From Agrypnia vestita (Eukaryota; Arthropoda; Insecta; Trichoptera; Phryganeidae), in contig JADDOH010002579.1 in NCBI GenBank assembly GCA_016648135.1, positions 62,001 to 126,000 of the forward strand: a DNA stretch of 64,000 bases. The letters run 5' to 3'. The position numbers were made by a program, and so were the translations under genes. Positions within the stretch are counted from its first letter, which is position 1. The number at the start of each line of letters is the position of its first letter. Below are positions 42,791-54,564 of the stretch, one piece after another. The notes under the pieces are model-generated. The model had not been told where the DNA came from. It did not search any database and was given only the letters and a program-made list of their open reading frames with translations.

Positions 42791-45700
42791 AGTATACATG
42801 CATACCTACATATTTTTTTCTCCTTTTTACTGTTGGTAGAGAACTCGTGATTGCCGATAATGTAGAATCCACAGCCTAACCAGCCAGCGCTGTCTGTACC
42901 GATTTGCAGGATTCTTGTTGTTCTTGTCTTCAAGTGTTAGAAATTAAGCAATCAACATGCGAGGCAGATAATTATCAATCTATTAAGGCTATATGAGTGG
43001 CTCAGCGGGGTACTAAACGTTCTGTATTTACTTTACCGTGTATGAAATGACAAAATTTGAAATTTCGTATCTCTCACACTTTATGTATGAAAATTCCCAA
43101 TAACATACCAGACACTCGCATTTAAATATCCTATTAACTAAAAATGTATTCTGAAATTATAGATACGACGGTTTGCGTAATGTACTGACTTACCTTTACA
43201 ACGGTTAATTCATTCAAGTCCAGACCTGGACTTCGTAGAGTAGCATGAGTCGCTTTCGAGTAGGTTTCGAGCCTTATGTTCAGCTGATCTTAGTCTTAAG
43301 CGATATGAATCAGAAGTTATGTATGTTTGCTCACAAAAAACTCCATAAAAATTACGTATGTTTGTGTGGAACTATTGATCACACGAGCAAACAAAATCCC
43401 GGTGAAACACTTGTGTCGAGATAGCGATTTTTTGAGTCCTGAAGAGGGTGTGGGTTTCACGTCCTGCGGCGGGGGATCGGAGGACAAACAAAGCCGCCGA
43501 AGGACCCTGTCCTTGTTTGGCACACAAAAGGAGTTCCGGACAGATGTGCGGCCGGCGCGAGCTGGCTCGGCTAAATATTTGATTCTGTTCGGCCAGCGGA
43601 AGTACCGCTCCGTGCGGACCAAACATCCCCTGCCACCCCGGGGGAGGCTCTCGATGCCGGACGTAAAAATTTGATACCGCGGAGGTTGTAACATTTTAAA
43701 GCCTAAAAAAAACTATTTTTATTGATTTAATTTATTGAATTATGTACAATAATAACAAACCGCTTTGTGATGTCGTGGCATTTATGTCTCAAACGTATTA
43801 AGGAAAGGCGTGTTGAGGTCGTAGAATGAAAGACGTGTCGCTGGTCGCGTTTTCGTGTTTATTTATCACAAGCAAAATAGAAGCGTAAGACTGAGAACAC
43901 GCGCAGTGAGAAGTCCTCTTCAGGCTAGAGGTCGACCAGCTGTGGAAACTTGTTGATGATGTACTCTCCTTCGGGTTTCAGCCCTTATAAATACTCCCTC
44001 TGATGCACTTGTAAAAGGTGGATGACAAAGGGTTCACTAGGTTGTATATTGATGAAATATTGTGTGCCTAATCTATTAACCAATTCGTTTGATCCAAATC
44101 AGCAGCATCTTGATATCCCTCCTCTTCTTCTACTCCTTATCCTATTGGGTCGGGGTATCTTGATATCCTACATACCTAAATTATTTTGTCGATTATACAC
44201 TTTTGCAATAGAATATTGGGTCAAGTATGCACCATACCAAAATCATACACGAATCTGAATCATCCCTATTGGTGTAAAACGAGATATAAAAAAAAGAGAT
44301 TTAATTTGATTGAAAATCTTACCGACGGAGAATAGAAACTCGGTCTTCCGCGTATATCCAAGAAAAACTATCCCACACAATTGTGGGTTCTTAGATGATA
44401 AATCCACCAATTTTGTAGCAAAAGCAGCGGTTGTGAGCTAACTTACAAGCCCGTTTTGCTCTTCTTCTTCTTTTTGCTTTTATTTTTGATTACTGCGTGT
44501 AACAACACGCCGCACGCCAACAGGCAGCACTTTTAAGTATGAAGTGTACACTATATGCCTAGAACAAAAACTACAGAAGCTTTAATCTTGTGATTGTAAG
44601 TACCGGTCTTAACATCTTTTATCCACAGATAATTCTATTTCAATAAACTGAGTATTATTACATATTTGCTTGTGCACTTCTTATATGTTCAGCCACACAG
44701 CATTTGACGTAAAAACAAACACTGGAAGATTTCGTAAGTAGGGACAAAATTCTTCCTTCTCACAGCCGAATAAATGATTCTTAATTTAAAAATGCGGTAA
44801 GCCTTATTAAACCCCCTAAACTAAATGAAATATGAAAATTAGAAACTAAATAAGTTTTAAAAAGGTTTGGATATGCCTAGATGATATCGATTTGATTAGC
44901 GATTATAATGAAAATAAAATGTAATTTAAACGTAAAATTTTCTAACGCAGAACGTGAGAAATTTGACTACCCTCTGAATAAACATATTATCCTTCATATA
45001 ATCAAAATGAAAGTGGTTTTACTTTAAAAACTTTTCTTAAAGGTTCACAAAAGAAGTAAAAATGTGACTGGGCTGTTTTACGTTGTGCAACTAATTTCAA
45101 TGAAATTCGGCGCCGAAAACTTTTTTCGCTAACCCTCTATAAAAATGTTTGAAAGTTCGGTCAGACTTAGCCGGATTAAATATACGCTGAAAGGTCATCG
45201 GATAAAAATGCCAACTCAGGTCCATTTCTGCGGTCGGATTGTGGTGACCGTGGATTACAAAGTTGAAAACATTAAATGCTTTTATTAATTTTAGAATTTT
45301 TATTTATGATTTTAATTTTATAGAGTGTAACATACAACGGTTATGTTGAAGTTAATATTATTTTGAAAACACGAACGTAAGCGATAATTTTGGCAATAAT
45401 TGTTTCAAAAATTCAGTATGCAGAGCATGATTTTGCCATTGCCATTTTCAAAAAGTAACTGAATTGTATGATTTATTCTTAAAAAAATGAGGTGTAAATG
45501 TACAGATGATTTCAAAATACATTTAAATATTACTTAATGTATAAAAATATACATTCGAGACACTTTTAAAAGAAATAAGTTGAGATTTTTATTTTCTTGC
45601 GTCTTTTTTATTTTTACTGCAGGCAAGCACATTTTTTACGTTTAATTTCTAGGTTATAAAGTACCTAAGGTCGGAAATGAATACATGGCTACGTATCTTT

Positions 45701-46159
45701 AGCATAATTGCTCCAAAAACGATGCATGCAGTGCGCAATATTTCTACTTCAGTTTCTAGGTTAAAAAAATAACAAAATCGTCTGAAAAGCAGCACGCAAT
45801 GGGCAAGAGCCACTAATATACACTACATACAATCCAATTTTTTTATTTGACCCGGCTTAGTCAGGAACGACCCACTGGCTTCCTTTTCTTCGAAGTTGCT
45901 GTAGGGTTGTAGGTCTTGACATTCAAAAGATTATAGCAAAGCAACCTTTATTGATAATTTTATTGTGTAGAAGTAACTAATCTCTTGCGAAGATTTCCCT
46001 TGTACCAATATTTCTCACTCGGTACAATAGTGATATCCCTGCCACTCACTTAAGATAATTCATTTCAGTAGCCTGAATTTCACAACTTACGCTTTTTGAA
46101 CTTGACCTTTGCACTGAAATTATATTTATGATCTTATAGGAAGTATTATTATACCCCTA
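42791..46159. other. No gene; one GC-rich island
   Basis: About 3.3 kb without a recognised repeat. 43430-43690 is a GC-rich island (GATGTGCGGCCGGCGCGAG, CCCTGCCACCCCGGGGGAGG). Long frames are open on both strands there (115 and 125 codons), as expected when stop codons are rare, so I do not call a gene. The rest is AT-rich. Confidence 0.4.
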
Positions 46160-46510
46160 TTATGACATATGACTATTATGACTGTAGAGACGCGGGCTGA
46201 TACTGTCGGCACTAAAAGATACCTCAGAACAACTGAAATGAAGGTGCTGAGATCCATTACTGGAAAAATTCTACGTGACCGTGTCCGAAATGAAGACACA
46301 AGGAAAACTTGCAAAATAGAGGACATGGCACGATGGAGTAGATCCAGAAGGAGATTCTGGCGGGATCACGTAGCCAGAATGGACAGTAACAAACTCGTGC
46401 ATGCAGCAGTGATGTAATCCTCTCTGGACGACGCCTACCGGGAAGACCACCGAAAAGATGCAGGGATAGCTGGACCTCGTCATCCCAGAGGTGTAGTTTT
46501 CTGTAGATTA
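46160..46510 (+). pseudogene. LINE C-terminal fragment
   Basis: The plus-strand frame to 46417 reads RTTEMKVLRSITGKILRDRV, then RNEDTRKTCKIEDM, a RRRFWRDHVARMD segment and KLVHAAV. After a shift, GRRLPGRPPKRCRDSW and SWTSSSQRC-like segments follow. This is a third LINE family's post-polymerase region, different from the 32690 and 38893 families. Confidence 0.68.
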
Positions 46511-47529
46511 ACAGATCTACTAAAAGAAAAAGAAGAAAAATAGGAAGGATGAAAAAGTATCGCCGGGAACATCCTGGCAAGGGAGGCACCTCCCTTCGCT
46601 CTCCGTCGGGATTGTTTCACATTACAACAACCCCCGAAATCAGCCCAGTACCGAACGCGCAAGTTATGCCGGCTTAGCGAGCAGAATCATCGGTCATTTT
46701 TTAATTAAATTTTTTTGCTTTCATCGCAGCGAAAAAATGCTCGTTACATCGACTGTTAAAAAAAAACTTCCGTATTTATTGATACAACATCGGGTCGAGT
46801 TTACAAAAAGGTGAAAATATTTTACGAAAATATTATTTTCGGCATTGTTGAAAAGGCAACTCGCACCTCGAGGGATTAAAAATATGACAGGAAGGGAGCG
46901 ACGGGATTATTGTGATGAGTAAATCATGGAGACTTTGTTAATTAAATTTACCTGGAATGGACTCCATGACGTCGTTTCCAATAATGGGTGTTTATAAAGA
47001 GTGACACCAAATATTTTTGTATTAAAATAAACTTTTGAGCACGTGAATAGCTCATGGTCTAATTATCTTTTTTTTTAAATCTATAAATTTTTAAGCCAAA
47101 CCAATATTGTATTCGTATTATGACTTATCGATATCCTTGAAAATTGTAGTCCAGCTTTCCCAAGTCAGTCTATTGAGTTGGAGACTCCGGTTTTCAGTCA
47201 CCAGCGGCTACGGTGTGGGTGATGTACCCAAAGAATTGAAGAATGCTTCTCACGAATGGTGGACACTTCCATCTCGAATCTTTAATATTTCATGGGATAT
47301 TTTAGCCTCCAGTGTTTGGAGCGATATATGAACGAAGATTCTCTATCTATCTGTTCACTCTTCAAGTTTAACTTTAGCTATGGAAGGCAGCGCACGTACC
47401 GCATCTCCGCCAGAATAGCACTTTGGCGAGTTGATTGGTTTAAAGCGAAGCATTCCTACCCCTCCAGAAGAATTCTTTCTTGTCAGCGTGTGTCACGTAT
47501 GTGGTAGTGTGGATGAATGTGAACAGCAA
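46511..47529. other. No recognised feature
   Basis: 46555-46680 is moderately GC-rich. 47150-47500 has short frames with no motif. Confidence 0.4.
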
Positions 47530-47775
47530 AGCCAATAATATAGAGCGGGTCAGTCAGTACAATCAATAGAGCCACTGTATGAAGTTGATGTTTATTGGAA
47601 CAATTTAAAACAATAATATTACTAGTTGGTGCTATAATGATCGCTGATAGAATGGTTGTCGCTGCAGCGAACGAGAGCGGGTTGACCGTATCTTATTCTG
47701 ATTGGCCGAAATTGTATGTTACGTAGGCTAGATTCCGATCGCCACAGGGCTCTCCCCCAGTGACAAACAATGTTG
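47530..47775 (-). mobile_element. Possible Copia-type LTR
   Basis: On the minus strand a polypurine run (CTGGGGGAGAGCCC) is followed at once by TGTGGCGATCGGAATCTAG. Then come AATTTCGGCCAATCAGAATA, a TTCCAATAAACATC polyadenylation signal and a GGCTTTGCTGTTCACA end. A polypurine tract against a TG start is the usual 3' LTR junction. I did not recognise Copia protein motifs upstream (47776-47960), so the class is tentative. Confidence 0.4.
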
Positions 47776-49504
47776 GCCTATGGTGGATGAAAGAAGTTAT
47801 CCGTTGTGGAGTGTTCAATATCAATTATATTTTACTGGCCGTGGGTATGTAACGATCACAATTAGCCTTGAAGTGACCAAGAAGCTTACAGTATCTAGCA
47901 ACAAGCAATCGGCCATAGACATTAGGTTTCTGCTGGCCTTTTGGTAATGGAGACAGCATGTTTTGAAACTATAGTAGTGATAAACGTAATACTGAGTTGA
48001 TTGTTTTAAATGAATAAGGTGGTGTCGGTATTTTTTTTTAAATGATCGTAATAAAACGAAAACCCTTTTTTCACTCGGCTAATCGCAGAGCCTATCCGGA
48101 AAACTTTGACTCGTCGAAAAGTTGCGTCAGCTTTAACCAAACTCTTGGACTCACTTCGAGAATGTCAGAAACTCTTAGTTCTGATCATAAAAGAATTGTA
48201 GATAAGTTTAAAATATGAATTTTGTAATTTGTAAGAATTTAGACAAAAGGGCTCGGGACAATATTAATTGTTTTCCTACGAACAAAAAACGGAGGGAAAA
48301 AAGTCATAAAAGATGCTAGGTATTTGCTTAGGTAGGTGCTTCCTGATGAACATAATTGTAGGAGCGATAAATCCAAAAAGTCAAACCTCAAATGCTCCAC
48401 AAAAATACAAATTGATAGGAAATGTAATAAAGGAATTTTTCAAAGTTAATTCCACGAAGGTAAGCAAAGTTTCCGAGTATCGCCTATTATGTTAAGAATA
48501 TTATGAGGAATTTATGTATCATTTTTTATACATCCATATAAAAGATAAATAAAAACTCCCCCTACAAAAAATATTTCCCCTCTTCCATGGCTGCCCTAGC
48601 ACACCACATAACAATGGCTGAATGATTAGGTAGTGTTGCTTAGCTCCTGTTGCTCGTTTTACTTGATGAGTCCACAGCAAGGTCTTCTTTCTTCACATTT
48701 CCTTCTAAAATAAGCTTCCCCTTCAGTCACCCCTTGTCCTTCTTATTATTTGTCCAAAATATTGAAAAATTCATCGTAGATATAAAAGAGAGAGCATAGT
48801 TTTAGGTTCGCTTCCTTTAGTAGGATTTCAGCATTTGCCTGAGTACTTATTCTTATTCTTAGCCAATACTACATTCCAAAAATATATTTTATACGCCGTT
48901 TTTTTTTTTTGCATTACAGATTGCTCCATTTATAATGCAAGTATATCTTGGAGTAAGTACCCAGATGGAATCGATCTGCTGCTTGATGCTTTCAATGTTA
49001 TCATTAAATACATCGACATGATCGTTCAGTTCATTTAGGAGTTGCACACTACGTTTCATTACGTCCATTCTGCATTTTGGAACACGAAATAGCGCGTGAC
49101 CTCGATTTCGCTAATAGTTATTTGGTACAAACAGGGCATAATTCTCTAGCAGGTTTTCTTTATCTTGGTCTTGGTGGAGGGTAAAATAAATATATAATGT
49201 TGAAAAAATAAAGAATGAAGTAGGCTTGATTGGTGTCTGCATTTAAGTAGTTTAAAACAACAAGCTATTAGTAAGTGACGTTAATTGAATGAATTTCCCC
49301 CGAAGAGTGATCGCGTGACAGAAGGGAATAACTCCACTGGTAGTGCACCCAGACCTGGTAATTGGAACTGCAGCGATCGCTACAAGCGCCGGGTGCTCGC
49401 AGCTCAAGTAAAATTATTCTATCTTCTAATTAATTGCAAGCACTGTCACAAAAGTGGTCATATTTATGCCTACAAAACTTAATGTCTGTCTGTCTGTTCT
49501 CTAT
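47776..49504. other. No recognisable gene
   Basis: AT-rich with scattered short frames. Nothing recognised. Confidence 0.4.
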
Positions 49505-49795
49505 ACAAATCCACACCGTTTGTCCGATTCGAATCAAATTTTGCATACTTATACTTTAGGACCCGGCGGGTAACGTAGGCAACATTTCCCCCCATATTCT
49601 CTTACCCCCTCCCCTCCCCTGACATATTTTTTATTCAAATCTGTACCGTTTGACCGATCGGACTCAAAATTTGGAAATTTATTCTTTAGGATTCGGCGGG
49701 TGCGTATGCGACATTTCCCTCTCATTCTTTTAACCCTTCCCCTCCGCTTATATATTTTTGATGCAAATCTATACCATTCAAATCGAGCCATTTTA
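49505..49795. repeat. Tandem repeat, unit about 128 bp, just over two copies
   Basis: Each unit runs CAAATC--ACCGTTTG-CCGAT, then AATTTTG-A, CTTTAGGA--CGGCGGGT, ACATTTCCC and CCTTCCCCTCC, and returns to CAAATC at 49507, 49637 and about 49763. A TGTCTGTCTGT microsatellite precedes it. The CCGTTTG-CCGATT wording is common at the ends of dispersed insect elements. Confidence 0.75.
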
Positions 49796-50235
49796 TAAAA
49801 TCTAGTCCCACAAAACGTCTAAAAAGACATTTGTCTGTGGGTTCATTTTACAATTGAAAGTTACACTATTACAAAATATTATTCACTTTATAAACGTAAC
49901 AGATAAAAAACGTAAACAATTAAACGCAAAAAACAACATAAACTAATTTATCATTACAAAGTTAAAATTTTTAAACTATTTAAGAAAAGATCAATAAATA
50001 AAGAAAATAGCAAATTAAAAATATGTATAGCAAAAATTAAGAAAATTGAAAGAGAAATATATATATAAATATACACATCACTTATTATTCATTGTCATTA
50101 TCATAATAAAACACTTCACACATCATTTCAATATAAATATAGTTCATATATAACTTATGTCGTTTTCTATTAACCACTTTTTAAGTTCTGACGCTGATTT
50201 TAGTTTTTAGGCCTGAGGGAAAGGTACTTTGTATT
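49796..50235. other. AT-rich spacer
   Basis: Very A/T-rich; may be the 3' untranslated region of the reversed LINE that follows. Nothing recognised. Confidence 0.4.
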
Positions 50236-50239
50236 TTGT

Positions 50240-51110
50240 TCAAGAACATTGGAACTCGATATTCAAGTGTCCTCAGACCATATTTGTTTATTATTCTTGG
50301 ATTGTTAATATTTGATTTGTAGCGCATTTTGTGTTTCTGCCATGATCAACTGCCTTTATGTAAATTTCATTTTCGTGATTTTCTTTTATCAGCAGAAATA
50401 GAACTAGTCCGAGAATTGGCAAAATATTTACGGATGAATAGACAAGTTTAGTATTTTGTCTTTGTTCAAAAACCTGTGGATTTATTATTCTATTTACGAT
50501 AGCAGTTTGTAGATTTTGTATTGGCTTAATATTTGAATTGCTGGAGAAGCCCCAAGATCTTATACCATATAATATTGATTCTACCAAAGAAAAATATATC
50601 ACTCTTAAAACAAGCTTTGGGATGATGTATTGCATCTTGTAAAATCTGTTAGACATTTCCCTAAGGCTCGTGCAAATTTTATATATCTGCTGATCCCATT
50701 TGAAGTATTCATCTATGGTTAGACCAAGGTATTTGTGAGTTTTCACATACTCCAGAGTGCTACATAAACATTTATTTTTAACCTTTGTGTATACAGTTGA
50801 AGTCATGCGCAATTTTGTTAGGTTTAAAGGGCATGTGGTGATCTTATATGCATGCATTTGGTTTTTTTAGCCTTAATTATCAGTCCCATGTCATGTGATC
50901 ATTTCAAGAGTTCATCAAAGTCTTGTTGTAAACAGTTAGCAGCTTCTTGAAAATTGTCATGAGACATAACTAGGGCAGTGTCGTCCGCAAAGACGAAGTG
51001 GGTAAAATAACTAAAGATTTGTGATGTTGTAATTATTTTCTCTTCTCCAAGTACTCGACCAGAACAATTGCTCGGATAAAAAGTGACTTTCTCTCTCGCT
51101 TTTGTCACTG
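50240..51110 (-). pseudogene. LINE reverse transcriptase, 188-codon open part
   Basis: The first part (51108-50899) ends with HFVFADDTALVMS, carrying the F-ADD catalytic box, then a FDELLK segment. A frameshift between 50899 and 50857 leads to a second open part (50857-50291) with KYLGLTIDEYFKWDQQI, LRVIYFSLVESILYGIRSWG and a KP-QNLQ segment. This order is the palm-thumb region of a CR1/Jockey-like non-LTR polymerase. The N-terminal fingers and endonuclease are missing. It is the longest uninterrupted coding stretch in the window and the least decayed LINE here. Confidence 0.82.
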
Positions 51111-52604
51111 CAGTTCACGTTAATGACTCACGTTTTGTGTACTGTTTTAAATACTGTTTCGACATAGATGAGTGCGGCAGATCTTTTCTGTTTCTAGTAC
51201 GTTCTGCCCACAATCACAGAACAGTCTTGATCGGAGTGATAGAGTTTTGACATGGCAGCCAAAATAAAACAGCAGATAGTAGATAGATTTTAATTGTAGT
51301 CCACATATAAATTTTGAACACTTGCATGTCACTGTCGCATGTGACATCTGACATTAGTCATTTGACATCTCACAATTAAAAATATCAATTGAGCAACGAC
51401 AGAGATTGACCTTAAAATTTAAAAAAGCTAATACCTATATTTTTTAATAAGTAAATACAAGTAAAGAATATGTATGTGCACTTATTTATTATTGACGCTC
51501 TTTGTTTAGAAATATGTTTGATCAATTATATGTTTTGTGTGCCGCCATTCATATTGTATGAAAACTTTTAATAAATATTAAAATAATCACATAGATTACG
51601 TAAAATTTGAGAATGTAAATCATTAAGGGTAGTTATTGTTCACATTAATGTTTAAAAAATTAAGTATATATTGGATAGTTTCGAAGATATAAGCCAAAAT
51701 ATATCAAAATTACAACATCCACACGCTTGACACCAGCCGCGTAGCATATATACAAAATCAGAAACATTGGCCGTTGGAAGTGTGCGTCTTCGCTGTGATG
51801 GCACTTGCTGGACATTGATTTGTTAATAAATGAAATAACGCGCGCTTCCCCGGCATCTAGTTTCCTGTTACGTATTTCCGTCCATTTTCACGAAATCACA
51901 TGAAAGCGAGAGGAAAGATGTTACATATCAAAAAAACGATGCAAACAGTCCTGCAATTTGCGGTCGAACACTGGGAAACATGGCGATGAAATGTCTCTGA
52001 TCGACAGTCAACAATCAAAAGTTCTCCAAATCCACCCTTATCGTAAGCTCAGTTGAATAAATAAACAGAACAAGGAATGTTGGAAAATATTGGAGGTAAA
52101 CTCAGACAAGTACTTATCCTCTGTAGACTCCTAGAGATTTATTTTCTTTCTCAATTTTTGTTTGTTTGTTTCTCACTCGATTGTACACGTAATAGCTCAT
52201 TACGGATCGCCGGAAGCCGCTTTCCCGACACGGTCCAGCTCCCGCGGACGATTAATTTAGTAGACTTTGTCCATTTTTCTCGTGCACCCCCGGCCGGGGT
52301 AAGAACCTGTTGCTGGCCTCGCAGCGCTGACGGACACGAAGGGGCTCTGCCGCCCGCAATGATCATTATTAATTATCATTCTTCCCCAACCCTGCTCCAC
52401 CCTTTCATTAGACAAAGTGCCCGCTGTTTGTTTTACAGACGATTCTTGTAATCGGCCGGAACAATCGCTCCAACACATATTTATTTCATTTATACAGGGC
52501 GGTACCTTCTTGCGCCTTCTGTTGACAACTGGTCCTAGCGCGTCCCGGGACGTGATTTTCTGTGTTGTAAACAAAGTCGCAAAGATGGCGTCGACATGAA
52601 AACC
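51111..52604. other. No gene; GC-rich island 52190-52560
   Basis: 52190-52345 (GGATCGCCGGAAGCCGC, CCCCGGCCGGGGTAAG) is a GC-rich island open in several frames at once, so frames there are uninformative. 51263-51325 resembles 52605-52700 (AAAACAGCAGATAGTA then TTTTAATTG-AGT--A-ATATAAATTT), a short unclassified repeat pair. Confidence 0.4.
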
Positions 52605-52812
52605 AAAACAAAACAGCAGATAGTATATTAAACCTTTTTTGGATTGGATTTTTCCATTTTAATTGAAGTTCAAATATAAATTTCGGACATTTATAATATG
52701 AAACATTATTCTTCGTCGACAGAAATACATTCAAATATAACGCTGCAGACAGAAGGGCATTAAAATGAATTGTATTCTCAAATAAAGATGGAAGCATTTA
52801 ATTCCTATTCCT
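52605..52812. repeat. Unclassified repeat, second member
   Basis: The first 95 bases pair with 51263-51325 as described there. Nothing else seen. Confidence 0.4.
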
Positions 52813-53150
52813 TAAAAAAAACTAACCCATAAAAACAAAATTTTTACTATACTCACTTTCTCATTGAAACGGGTTTCGCGCCTACTCCACGCGTCGGGCT
52901 CAAAAATTAAACTATATATAAATCGCTAAAATTTCGAAAAATCCAAAATTATACTATAATTATTTAATTTTGTTAAACGAAAATTTGTTTGATCATTTTT
53001 ATCGTCACTACGAGTCTGTCTGCAAAGTTTCAGCTTGATTGGTTCACGGAAAAGGGATTAAAAATCGATCCAAAGTTTTTTTGGCAGACAAGCAGACGAG
53101 CCAACAAGCAGACAAGCAGACGCTACTAGTTGAAAGAAAGGGAGTAAAAA
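52813..53150 (-). repeat. TTAC repeat, short form
   Basis: Reversed full short-form copy. The ends read CTAACCCATAAAAAC and GAAAGGGAGTAAAAA. A SINE follows directly. Confidence 0.75.
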
Positions 53151-53645
53151 ACACAACACCAACAGGCTACTCTAGAGTATCGCCTAGTGATCCAATGGCC
53201 GGTGTTTTGAGCTCCATTGCGGACACCAACAAGTTAGCAACAAGCATTTTTTATTTTTAGCCAAATTTAAAATAAATTAAATTTTAATAAATATTATTAT
53301 TAAGTTCTACGGGTTAAGTATTTTTATGTGTTACAGCTTTCGGTGTAACACATAACAGTTACAGTGTTCGGCTTATAAGGTCATTATCAAACAGTTTGAT
53401 AATGGCCTTATAAGCCGAAACAGCTGTAACACATACAAATACTTAACCCGTAGAACTTAATAATAATATTTATTAAAATTTAATTTATTTTAAATTTCGC
53501 TAAAAATAAATATGGAGTTCTACAAATTAAACACAAAAACCATAAATAAATAAAAAAAAAGCATTTTTTAGCTTAGTTTGTTAATATGTAGAAAGAATAT
53601 TGATGCGTCATGTATTCCGTGTTTATACCTGCATACAAAAAAAAA
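53151..53645 (+). mobile_element. tRNA-derived SINE, copy 8, split by a retro-insert
   Basis: The head (GGCTACTCTAGAGTATCGCC through AACAAGTTAGC, 53160-53243) and the tail (TTAGCTTAGTTTG, AGAAAGAATATTGATGCGTC, 53562-53640) belong to one old, diverged SINE. They are separated by the 53254-53560 insert with its 10-bp target duplication. Confidence 0.65.
53244..53570 (+). mobile_element. Palindromic retro-insert, family C, with TSD and A-rich tail
   Basis: The direct repeat GCATTTTTTA occurs at 53244-53253 and 53561-53570 around an insert of 307 bases. The insert is a palindrome centred at about 53393 (arms share TTTAATAAATATTATTATTA, GGGTTAAGTATTT and CTTATAAGCC segments), and ends in CATAAATAAATAAAAAAAAA before the second duplication, as target-primed insertion leaves. 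The right arm has the hammerhead-like core TTGATAAT / GGC-CTTATAA-GCC / GAA-ACAGCTGT-A (53396-53428). The left arm has a diverged copy with about 28 extra bases. No protein is encoded. Likely a Penelope-like snap-back copy. Confidence 0.72.
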
Positions 53646-53870
53646 GTATTTATCAAATGATATCACAAGTCTTTTACTGTGAATTAAAATAATTCGTATA
53701 ATGGCTTGCAATGCCTATAAATAGAGGTTAATTATAACCGTGCGCAAACTGATAGATTGACACAGTTTGTATCACAGAAAATGTGAGAATCTCTCCAAAG
53801 CACAAGTAAAAAATCTTTTTGTAATAATATATTGTTAAGATAATGATGTATATTAAGATTAATTTTTTTA

Positions 53871-54070
53871 AATTAAAATTAAACACAAATCACTTTGTTT
53901 TCACCACTTTATTAGATTAAACAATCTACACGCTTCGAGAACAATGTTCCCTTCTTCAGGATTATTTTAGTACACAATAATCCTGAAGGAGGGAACATTG
54001 TTCTCGAAGCATGTAGATTGTTCAATCAAATAAAGTGGTGAAAACAAAGTGATTTGTGTTTTATTTTAAT
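53871..54070. mobile_element. Palindromic element, family D
   Basis: Arms of about 92 bases (53871-53965 and 53979-54070) are near-perfect inverted copies carrying AAACACAAATCACTTTGTTT, CACCACTTTATT-GATT and AACAATCTACA segments around a 13-base loop. Each arm has the core CTGAAG-A / GGGAAC-ATT-GTTCTC / GAA-GC-TGT-A (minus 53927-53959; plus 53983-54015). No target duplication was located. Confidence 0.62.
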
Positions 54071-54564
54071 AATAATGTCACCACAAAGTTCAAGCCTTCA
54101 TACAGAAGAAAAAATATTCTTCGAACAGTTTTAAAATTACCTTTTCAAAACAATTTTAAAAAAAGGTTAAAAATATATGAACATTAACGACCATAAAGAC
54201 TACCAATCTTAATCAACACGTGATGTATCAGAAAAAAAATACATTTTTATCAGTGGGTTTCCTAATTCCTGAGAAGTTAACCCCGACTCCGAGGAGGCTG
54301 CTGATATCCTTGGCGATTTTCCTCCACCTTTCTCTGAAGTCCGCAATTCGGATAAGAAATTAAGATAGTCAAGAGCACCTTAGATCCCAATCTCATTCAG
54401 TCAATCCATTCTAGATTTCCCTTTTTTACGCTAAACTTCCACTTCCAGTTCCTAATAATTTGTCTGATTTAACATATTGTGTACAATCTATCTCGAATCC
54501 TTAGTTACTGCTTTCCAATTTCAGATCAATTAGTGAATTTTACTCATATTTTGCGTTCCGCGTT
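54071..54564. other. No recognisable feature
   Basis: Nothing recognised. Confidence 0.4.

Noticed and set aside
43317..43694. Open frames of 115-125 codons on both strands
   Set aside because: They overlap antisense to each other in a GC-rich island where stop codons are rare. None has a recognisable motif.
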